Shown: one piece after another, positions 46,211 through 54,979 of the stretch
How positions within the stretch are numbered: the first letter of the stretch is position 1
How the letters are laid out: each line of letters begins with the position of its first letter
Source: Raffaelea ambrosiae
Lineage: Eukaryota; Ascomycota; Sordariomycetes; Ophiostomatales; Ophiostomataceae
Assembly (NCBI GenBank): GCA_002778195.1
Contig: PCDI01000001.1
Coordinates: forward strand, 5,839,338-5,903,337
Direction: 5' to 3'
Length of the DNA: 64,000 nt
Made by a program: the position numbers and the translations under genes
The notes under the pieces: generated by a model
Seen by the model: only the letters and a program-made list of their open reading frames with translations
Databases searched by the model: none
Told to the model about the DNA's origin: nothing

Positions 46211-46354
46211 ATGATGCCCTTCGTTTGGTGCATCGTCCAGCTCATCAGCCTGCTGTTCTTCTGGAAAGAGGAGTGCCAGCGACAGCGCGTGCTGGACGAC
46301 CAAGAGGCGGAGATTGACGATCGACGGCATCGAGGCAGAAACGACTGGTGGTAG
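46211..46354 (+). CDS. doubtful small membrane ORF, possibly frameshifted
   Basis: A 47-residue frame from ATG 46211 begins with a hydrophobic helix (FVWCIVQLISLLFFW) followed by a charged segment (KEECQRQRVLDDQEAEIDD) and stops at 46354. Just past GAGATTGAC, another forward frame continues with coding-like codons and a plausible sequence (TAPEKPKEPLEQVRLKKQF) to a stop at about 46489. One base change would join them into a small protein of about 90 residues with one membrane helix. It could be a decayed gene, a gene with an unseen intron, a sequencing error or chance. No family was recognised. Confidence 0.25.
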   Translation: MMPFVWCIVQLISLLFFWKEECQRQRVLDDQEAEIDDRRHRGRNDWW

Positions 46355-47278
46355 TGGTACGGCGCCGGAAAAGCCCAAAGAACCGCTGGAGCAGGTGCGG
46401 CTCAAGAAGCAGTTCCTGCCGAGCCAGCGCATGGCAGAGAGTCACCCGATGGCAAGGCCGAGCGAGGAGTTGCCATCGTGAACAGAAGAAGACTGACGGA
46501 AGAGAAGGCCGGGATGGGGAAGCAAGATGCGGAGCAAGATTAGATTCTAGAGATGTGACTGGTACTTTGTGCTTGATATGCTTTCTGATGGTGTCGTGGA
46601 GTTGCCACTGATCTGCGCTGGCCATCATAACAACCCATTATACCCTGCGAATCTCCCCCCAAGGATGGTGATGATTTCTCTCCCTTTTTTGTTCGGCGAG
46701 ATAGCCCTCTTGTCGACCCGTTTCCAGCGACCGCCTCGCGAGATTGTCGTAATGCCAGCTCGCCGCGGTTTCAGTTCAGTTGCCACACGAGACGACTAAG
46801 CACCATGGAGAGACATGCCAAAGTATGCCTTTCTCAGTTGGCAGAATGAAACACGACGCACGATCAAAAGCAACTTTTTTTTTCTTTTTTTTTTTTCGTC
46901 TTTGACACCTCTCACATGCATTCACCACAGACAACATCGCGACATATCACAAGCGAAAGGTATGTTCGTGCATGGTAGACGGACCACAGAAAAGGTCCAT
47001 GCGACGTACCACCGAGAAAAGGGTTGCTTTTCTTGAGCGCGCTTCTTTTGGGGAAGTCCATCTCACTCCCACCCACCATCTCAGTAAGATACCTACCCCT
47101 CTCGCATGGACCGGCATCCTTCACAAACCGTTGCCGCTTTGGGAATGCGGGTGGGTTGGGAGGCGAACTTTGGACTCTGGGGTGTGGGCGAGGCTTGTCA
47201 TGTGGCTGCTGCAAAATGGCCCAAGCGGATGAAGAAGCGGGAAAGATAAGAGGGTACAAAGGAAGGCAAACACAGACA

Positions 47279-47320
47279 ACACGGAAGACGACACGGAAGA
47301 CGACACGGGAAACAACACGG
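47279..47320. repeat. 12-bp tandem repeat (ACACGGAAGACG)
   Basis: Two exact copies and diverged copies on either side. It lies in non-coding DNA within the 5.6-kb spacer. Confidence 0.75.
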
Positions 47321-47462
47321 ACACCCAAGACGCAAGAGACGTCAAGAGTACTCGTGCGCACGCACGTCGGACGCAGGCACACAGACGCATCTTTCATGCA
47401 CCCACGCGCGTAGGAAAAGAGAGTGTGTGCACGAGCGTTGAGCCGGATCTTTGAGTACCATG

Positions 47463-47478
47463 TACTTTGTACAAAGTG
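47463..47478. repeat. perfect palindrome ACTTTGTACAAAGT
   Basis: The 14-bp palindrome at 47464-47477 contains the reverse complement of TACAAAGTA (47463-47471) overlapping a second near copy (47470-47478). It matches elements near 32.4-32.6, 48.06 and 60.45 kb. Confidence 0.75.
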
Positions 47479-48602
47479 GCATGTTGAAAACTCGTAGGAG
47501 CGAATTGGAAAAGGGAGGCCAGCCTCCCTACTTACATGTACACAAAACGCCCTGGAAATAGAGTCTGTACCTTTTAGTTTTATTTTTTAATTTGGCCACG
47601 TTGTCGGTGAGAAGGTTTTCTAGTTGTCTCGTTGTCTCGTGGTGTTTGTTTTTGTTTTTGTTTTTGTTATTGCGTTTGTTTGTGTTTCGTAGTTTTGTTG
47701 GTGAAATCACGACGCCTGGGGAAATGGATTAACACCAGAATAGATACGAAAAACTCCTTTCTTCTCTCTGAACATGAGTTGCATCGTACTGGGACAACCT
47801 GTTAATATAATTGCAGCCAGAGCCCCGGGGGTATTACCAAACTCGTGAGATGGTTGTTATGGCAGCCAGTACCTGCACACGGCCAAACCCAACGGCCGCA
47901 TCTCCAAGAACCAGCATCCCTGGAAAGCTGATGGAAGGGTGCAGCACAGAAACACCAAAGACACAGCTGAAGACTGGACTTTTTCCATCCTTAGCTCGCC
48001 CAAACTATCGATGGCTCCGGGGCTAAACGAGCCGGGCAGGCGCACTAGCCTTCCGTAGCGTCTGCAAAGTACATAGTAACTAGTTAGCTACTCTGTACTC
48101 GTGGTTTCTGTGTGCAGCACGGCTTGGGACGCACGCACCGCACTACACGCACATGCAACGCGTCGTGCTTCCTTTTGGGGATCTACGAGTACAGCCCCCA
48201 TGCTTAGTTACACCGTACGCGGTTAGCTCTCCGTCCGTCTTGTCACTCAACAGCATCATCATGGCGCCCGGGGTCCTTCAGCCCTGGGCTAAGCCCTGGA
48301 ACCATTCCGTGGCCTGGCCATCTCTTGACACCATCCCAGACCATCCAGGGGGGTTCTTTCTTTCTGTTTCGTTTATATTTTTTTCCATCTTGTCCGTTCT
48401 GGTTCGTCCTCTTCTGCATTTGCCGTCTCTCGCGGCATGTCCAATCTCTCGGTCGATGCACGCTACCGGCCTTCCCGGCTCCTTACGAGGCACACTTGTA
48501 TCAGTTTGAGTGCCTCTGCGCGTTTCTCTCGGCAGGGCATACCGTTTCCCCGGTATCTGTGAGCAAGCTCAGCTCTCGGGATAATTGTTTGGCCTTGTTG
48601 GC

Positions 48603-48650
48603 GTGTCCCTGTCCCTGTGTCCCTGTGTCCCTGTGTCCCTGTGTCCCTGT
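48603..48650. repeat. 8-bp minisatellite (GTGTCCCT)
   Basis: About six tandem units, one shortened by two bases. The unit resembles the TGTCCTTTTG array at 33 kb in its GTGTCC core. Confidence 0.85.
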
Positions 48651-48701
48651 CGGCGCGCTTCCCTTTCGGGACCGGGGTGCTGCACCTTGCAGGCTGCGGG
48701 C

Positions 48702-48737
48702 GTGCAGAACGTGCAGAACGTGCAGAACGTGCAGGAC
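48702..48737. repeat. 9-bp tandem repeat (GTGCAGAAC)
   Basis: Three exact copies and a partial fourth, about 50 bp after the GTGTCCCT array. Non-coding. Confidence 0.8.
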
Positions 48738-49259
48738 AATACCGACGGCCTTTCTTCGAGTACTATGACATTGCGATCTGACAACATACGATGCGGCGCA
48801 CTCGTCCATTGCATTGCGCCCCCGGAACTGCAGCTTAGACGCAGTCAGATTGCCCCAAAGCCAACGCAGCAGGACCAGCCAGCCCAGAACAGGGCCATCT
48901 GATAGAAGGGATTACGACGCTCTATCTACTATGCAATGTCTACGAATGCCGAGCATGGCCTCTTTGGATTTGTTAGCGTGTACCGTTGTGTCTCACTCTT
49001 CTCTACCCTCAGCTACGATGGTATGTGCTGATAGTGTGTAGTTACATGTTGACTACTCGTATGCATCTGTATGTATCTCGCTTCGCGGAATCTACCTTAC
49101 CCCATACAAAACAAGACATCCTTTTTTTACTTTTCGAACAGCGAACAATTGAAACGAGACGCCCTAAACCGTGCCTTGGCCACATAGCGGCGAGCCAAGA
49201 TAAAGCAAGCGACGAAACCAGACGGCAACCAAGACACATGTTTAAAATCGCCGTGCTAC

Positions 49260-49292
49260 TACATAGTATGTAAAAAATATATATACTATGTA
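49260..49292. repeat. AT-rich inverted repeat
   Basis: TACATAGTAT (49260-49269) is inverted at 49283-49292 around a 13-nt A/T loop, so a 10-bp-stem hairpin or cruciform could form. It lies in the gene-poor spacer with no gene nearby. Confidence 0.65.
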
Positions 49293-50360
49293 TAAAGGAA
49301 AAAGAAAAAAGGAAAAAGGAAAAAAAAAGGCGTTCCCAAGCGCGAGAAAGCGCCCGCTCGTCTGGCTCGGTCCCCCCGTCTTCCCCCATTATTATTTTTT
49401 TTTTTTCTTGGTTCTTCCAGGGCACACTACATCGTAGTGTTTCTGTCCGTCTTCCAGACTTTCACAGAATAGAGATGTTGTAGCTCCAGAAGGGAGGAAA
49501 TTGAAGGACATGCGAAGGAACTACGAGTACGAGAAAAGAGGAGAGGTACGAGGTTCACCGTAATTACTACCACCGTATGAACTCGTACACTCGGCGAGCG
49601 GATCATTGCTTGTTTGGCGAGATCCTCGAGAGGGAGCCCAGCAGGAAAGATGGAACGGTTGTATCCACTCCCAGGGCCAAACTCAAACTGGCACACTGGC
49701 AAGCTAAAAACACACGCGGCAATCCGTTTGCTGTCACGGCGAGCCCATAATATGAAAGGGGAAAAAGATGACGGACCCCATAGGCGATGTCACATAGCAG
49801 CTACCCTCAGTTGCCCTCTGACGAGACCCTCCCCTGCGCGTGCTCAGAATTCCTCAGCGTCCAGGGCACTGGGATGAGAAGGCAGCTGCCGGTGCCCGGC
49901 TGAAGGAGCACCAGTGCTACGCCGCATGGGCGAGCATGAATATGGGCGGAAATGGGACATGAGAACGGACCATTGACTCGCCAGAGATGGACAGACCGAA
50001 GGCGGTGTATGAAGTGTTTGTTTGGGGGGGGGTCCTTGTCCGCGGGGTGTTCTCATGATGCCCAGAACCAACAGCGTTTTCCAGCAAAAGGAGAGACAAA
50101 AGCATTGTGTGCTTGTATGGAGCAAGGGAAAGCGTGTTTTGACTCTCAGAGTCTCTCGTCGCTCTTTCTCGTCTCTGACTCTCCTTTCTGACTTTTTTTT
50201 CTGACTCTTTTTTTCTCTAAAATTCTGAGGGCGTGAAAACCCACTTGTTCGTCGTAATCTCGCATGCGCGCCTTCGGCACGGGGCTCAACAGCGCGGAAC
50301 CTTGCCCCCAAAGGGGGAAAAACGGGCCACACGCCCTCCTCAGGCACTCGCGCACTTGCA

Positions 50361-50376
50361 CCCCCCCCCCCCCCCC
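50361..50376. repeat. C16 homopolymer tract
   Basis: Sixteen C in non-coding DNA about 0.9 kb upstream of the RhoGAP-like gene. Confidence 0.9.
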
Positions 50377-50820
50377 AACTCGAACCAACTTGCCGAGACG
50401 ATCGCTCAGGCCCGGTCGATCGTGCACCATTGGGCATGCCTCCCTCCCAACAAGAACAAGACCGAAGGCCGCGCCGAGGATCCAAGTCTTTCAAGGAGGT
50501 CTGTGGCATGGAGCCTTGGCACAGGTCGAGTGTAGGATACTTTGTCAGATACCTTGTCCCAGCGTCCGTGACGGGGGGCCTACTATGTATCTACTCCTCT
50601 ATCTTCAAGTACATGCAAGCTGCCACCAGAAACCCTGCATCCTAGATTGCACCCTGACTCGGCCGTGGGCGACACGTTCCCAGATCCGTTCCTGGCGCTG
50701 ACGGCTGCCGAGCCTAACTTTCCTCCTTGTTTCTTCTTTTATCTGTCTTCTCGTACTAGTTCACACTGAACAGTAGTTAACAGCAGTTATCTGCTTCCCC
50801 AGGATTTCTTGTTTAAGACG

Positions 50821-50839
50821 CCCCCCCCCCCCCCCCCCC
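50821..50839. repeat. C19 homopolymer tract
   Basis: Nineteen C followed by T5, about 440 bp upstream of the RhoGAP-like start codon. It is the longest C/G homopolymer in the window. Confidence 0.9.
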
Positions 50840-51275
50840 TTTTTCCACACTGTCTTACTCTCTTCTTTTCTTTCCTTAGCTGCCCTGATCTTCTCTTTTA
50901 TTTTCGTTGATCCTCTCGTATCTTTACTACTCTTTTAGTATTCTGTCTCTGCTACTCCTGTCTGTGAGCACCGGCTTGCGAGGCCATGCAGCTTAGTCTC
51001 GTCAATGCGTCTCTTGTTGCACAGATGTTTCGCTTATTCGCCGCTCTGAAATGCTCTTGAGAGCTTTCTGACAGCTTCCCCAGAGCGTTTTAGTTTCTGC
51101 TTCTGTTCCCGCATGTCCATTAGTATTATACGACAGCTTGGACATACCTCGACCTTCAGCCTTTGATCGACGCCCGCCCAGGCGTATCTCCATCGATTCC
51201 CAGGATACATACATTACCTCCTCGACTTCTTCTTCCCCTTTATTCTCATCGACAGCAGCTATTCATCCTCTCGTC

Positions 51276-54200
51276 ATGGACTGGACGTAAGTGCTTCTTC
51301 TCCCTTACTCTGCCGTGGCGTTTCCTGCTTTGCAACTAACACGCTCTCTTTTTTTTGTTTCCCCCTTGCAGTCCGGTCTATGCTGGCTGTTCAGCCGTCA
51401 GCTCTTCCATCTCCCAGAACACCCTCGCGATCAGCAGCTTCGTCCGCGACGTGCGCCCATCCCACTCGGAGCTCACGTCCCTCTCGGCCGAGCTGCACTC
51501 GCTCGAGGCCGTGCTTGACCTACTGCGGGATGACTACGACAACTGTCATGCCACGGCCGCGTCGTTCCCGGCCGATGTGGCCCAGCAGACGCCGGCCATT
51601 GTCGGCGCGTGTAGCCGCATGGTGGCCCAGCTGGACGGGATGCTCGACGGCAGCATGGTCTTGGACGGCACCGCTCCCAAAGAAACCAAAGAAAACAACG
51701 AAAACAAAGAAAACAAAGCTCCCAATGAAAACAAGCACGCCCGCTGGCTCGCGATGCAGCCGCACATTGCCGCCCTGCGCCGCACCCTCGAGGTGTACAA
51801 GCTGACGCTGGGCCTGGCCTTGGAGTTGTTCTCCATGACCTCTGGTAGTGCCGACTCGGCCGCGGCAGCAAAGACAAACAGCCGGTCCAGCAGCCAGTCC
51901 AGAAACGACCTCTCGACCGTGCTCGTGGAGATCGGCCATCTGCGCTCGCGCGTGCGCAGCGAGTTCCCCGTCAGCAGCAGCACGTCGGCCATGCTGCAGA
52001 CGTATCTCACCTCGCTGCACGTGCACGCCGTCGAGGCCGACAAGAAGCAGCAGCGACAGCAGCGACAGCAGAACAAGCATCACCACCATCAGCACCACCA
52101 CCAGCACCACCACCAGCACCATCAGCAGCACCACCATCAGCAGCTCTCCGTGGAACCAGCCATGATGGCGCCCGAACCCCCCCTGTTGGGTACGATGGCA
52201 GACGACTGCGGCCGCATCAACAATGGGCACGCCCTGACGAGCTCCCCCATCGCCGAGGAAGAGCCTGACAGCGCCGTCGATATGGGCGAAGTGCCGACGC
52301 CGTCGACAACAGCGACGACGACAACAACAACAACAACAACAACAGCAGCAGCAGCATCGGCAGCATCGGCAGCATCGGCAGCATCGGCATTTCCCACCCT
52401 GCGGGTCGAGGGTCGCCCCGTCTCACCTCCGTCCTACTACGCCATCCCGCCTCGCCATCCCAGCCACCACCCACGCCAACCATCGATTCCGCGCGTCGAC
52501 GAAGACAATTTCAGCCTCCCCATCGACCAGATCGACACCCTGCTGCGCCAGATGCAGGTCGCCGACCTGAAAGAGAACATGGCCGCCATGTCCACCGCAA
52601 CGACGCCAACCATGCCCGGCCGTCCGCCCACGCCGCCGCCCCGGTCGCCTCGCCGCAACACCAACGAAATGCCCACGCCCTGCACCACCATCACCGGTTC
52701 GGCGCCGGCGCCGCCCGACGTGCTTCCCGCCTCCGCCGTCTCGACATCGACCACACCCACCGCCGGCGCCGGCGCCGGCGGCATTTCCTACAGCGTGTCC
52801 ATCCACATCGAGAGCCGTCCCTGCACGGCACTCAGCATGGCGCCCTCCGAGCAGGGCACCCTCCACTCGACGCAGTCGGACGCCGTGACGACGGGCACGG
52901 GCACAGGCGCCAGCAGCGGCGGCAGCCTGCGGCAATACGGCACGCGCCTGAGCGTGGGCAGCTCGAGCCGGGACAGCATGATTGTGAGTGTGAACGGAGG
53001 AGGAGCAGGAGGAGCAGGAGGGGCGGGAGGAATTCTGCACGCTCTGGGCCGGGCCAACAGCGCCAGCGGAAGCGCCAACAGTGGTGGGACCAGCGCCAGC
53101 AACAACGGCAGCAACAACGGAAGCAGCAACCGCATCAGCCGGTTCTTCCGCACCATGCGCCGCTCGTCCGTGACCATGCCGGCGCCGTCTGTGCCGGCTG
53201 TGCCGACGTCTGTGTCTGCGTCGGCGTCGGCGTCTCTCCTCGAGCCCGAACGGCCTTCCGAAGCCGCCGAACGGCCCCTGACCGCCATTGACAAGTCCGT
53301 CCTCGCCTCCTCCGCCTCGTCGGGCACCACCAGCCCCGTGCTCAACAACATCAGCGTCAAGACCGAGACGACCACCATGACGACGACCTTGCCCGTGCCA
53401 CCGCAGACGATGCCGCCTCCCCCTCTTCCTCCGTCGTCGTCGTTGTCGTCGTCGTCGCCGCCGTTGTCCTCGTCAACCGGCGCTCCCCATCCTCCCCCTC
53501 CGCCTCCGGTGGCCACAGGCAAATCCGGCCGCGCCAGCCGCCGCTTCTCCACGTCCCTATTCGCCGCCACGCCCTGGCTGTCGCACGCATCGACCCCCGC
53601 CCACGGCAGTCCCCTCGGCAGCGGCGACGGCGACATCGACGCCACGCCGGCCATGCGCACGCAGGTCGAGGCCGAGCCCAATGCCGTGTTTGGCGTCTCC
53701 CTGCAGAAGAGCATCCGCGTCGCGCCCGCCCAGGCCCGCACCCACCACTCGGGCAACCAGGGCAGGTCCCGCCGCCAGTTCCCGCTGTGCGTGTTCAAGT
53801 GCTACGCCTTCCTCACGGACCAGGATGGCGGCGGCATCCGGACCCCGGACATCTTTGCCGGCGGCAGCCTCGACGCCGACAGCCTCGGCGGCTTCGACAG
53901 CGTCGACTGGGGCCGCGTGCGCCGCCTGCGCGAGGCCTTCTCGGCCTCGCCCGCCTACGGCGCCGACCTGGACCTGACCGTGGGCGGCTTCAGCGCGCAC
54001 GATGCCGCGGCTCTGATTCTGGAGTTCTTGCGCGAGCTGCCCCGGCCGCTGGTCCCCGAGTCCGTGGCCAAGCGCTGGATCACGCTATCGCGGCAGGCGA
54101 CCATGCCCGGGTCGACCGCGAAGCGGGCCGACCAGTGCATCGATTTCTGGGAGGAGGCCCTGAGCGGCGTCCGCGGCGCCTCCCAGGGCCTGCTGAAGCT

Positions 54201-54423
54201 GCTGCTCAACCTGTGGGGCGACGTGGCCGACGCGGCCGACGAGAACGACATGACCGCCGAGCGCCTGGCCGCCAAGCTGCTGCAGCCGCTGGTCCACCTC
54301 CCAGACGGCCGCTACGACACCGACTACGTCCTCGGCTTGGCCTTTATCATCCGCAAGCGGTCCGAGTACTCGCAGCTGCTGCGCGGCGGCCGGCGGAAGA
54401 GCCGGGCGGCGTTTGAGACGTAG
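51276..54423 (+). CDS. large protein with degenerate RhoGAP domain and fungal N-terminal helical domain
   Basis: 1020 residues from two exons, 51276-51286 (11 nt, encoding MDW and part of Thr) and 51372-54423. Residues 1-170 (VYAGCSAVSSSISQNTLAIS, ELTSLSAELHSLEAVLDLL) resemble the fungal N-terminal domain found in PigL/STAND-type proteins. A long disordered middle follows, with His/Gln, Thr/Ala/Ser, Pro and Ser tracts. The last 240 residues fit a RhoGAP fold: FGVSLQKSI, FKCYAFLTDQ, EFLRELPRPLVPE and NDMTAERLAAKLLQPL. The arginine finger that should follow GIF is Ala833 (TPDIFAGGS), and the conserved Lys before FLRELP is Leu. The protein may bind Rho GTPases without stimulating GTP hydrolysis. 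The domain assignment is by eye; the loss of Arg is directly visible. Confidence 0.8.
52078..52143 (+). repeat. His/Gln codon repeat in the RhoGAP-like gene
   Basis: Twenty-two consecutive CAY/CAG codons encode clusters of three or four His separated by Gln. The tract is in frame and interrupted irregularly, so length polymorphism is likely. Confidence 0.9.
52311..52389 (+). repeat. Thr then Ala/Ser codon repeats in the RhoGAP-like gene
   Basis: An ACN run encodes about ten Thr, followed by four copies of a 9-bp unit CAGCATCGG encoding Ala-Ala-Ser repeats. It is an in-frame minisatellite within the disordered middle of the protein. Confidence 0.85.
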
Positions 54424-54979
54424 GGGGCGTGGTCAAACCTCCGAGCCCATGGTTCTTTTTTTTGGATTTTTGCATTTGCCCATACAAAAGAACATCCACA
54501 ACCACAATCACAGCTACTTACACCGACACGGCACATGTCCTTCACGCTCAATCTCCACCCGTCTTTGTTTTTCTAGCTTCTTAGCTTTAACGATTTTCAC
54601 GCCTTGCCTTTGATGATACCCCCCCCCCCCCTCCCCCCCTAAAAAAAAAAAGAAAGAAAAACGAAATTCTCGCTTGATTACCAGAGGTGGCTTATTGTCT
54701 TTGCTTTTTTTGTTTTCTTTTTTTTTTTGCAGCTTCTCGTTTGATTTTTTCCCCCGGACCATTCGCTGGAGCGAAGCACTCGTAACTATCGTTCCATAGT
54801 CCGATACCATATGTCGTCTTCGACAAGAGATACCTACAAGATACTCCCAATGTTTAGTTCTCCAATCCCAAGATACAGCTTGATGTATGATTGATTCCGC
54901 TTCACCTTTTGACCGTGTTGTATTTCAAATCAAACGAAAATACAGAAATGAGTACGTCTTTCTTCTCTAGCATCCTCTC
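54424..54979. other. convergent spacer, RhoGAP-like / Zn2Cys6 regulator
   Basis: 556 bp between two stop codons, with a C13-T-C7 tract at 54619-54639 followed by A11, and T runs near 54690-54750. Presumably both 3' UTRs. No gene was seen. Confidence 0.55.

Larger units (their letters stand above)
45675..51275. other. 5.6-kb spacer rich in simple repeats
   Basis: The largest gene-poor stretch of the window, lying between the protease and the RhoGAP-like gene. It contains several minisatellites (47.28, 48.60 and 48.70 kb), C16 and C19 tracts, AT-rich hairpins and pyrimidine-rich runs. One doubtful small frame near 46.2-46.5 kb is listed separately. Other frames (for example 46912-47397 minus, 49844-50509 minus and 50264-50701 plus) translate to low-complexity or motif-free sequence. 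The last 400 bp, pyrimidine-rich, are probably promoter and 5' UTR of the gene starting at 51276. Confidence 0.5.

Noticed and set aside
49844..50509. 221-codon minus-strand frame in the repeat-rich spacer
   Set aside because: It crosses the C16 tract as poly-Gly and has no motif, no codon bias like the true genes and no splice-supported extension.
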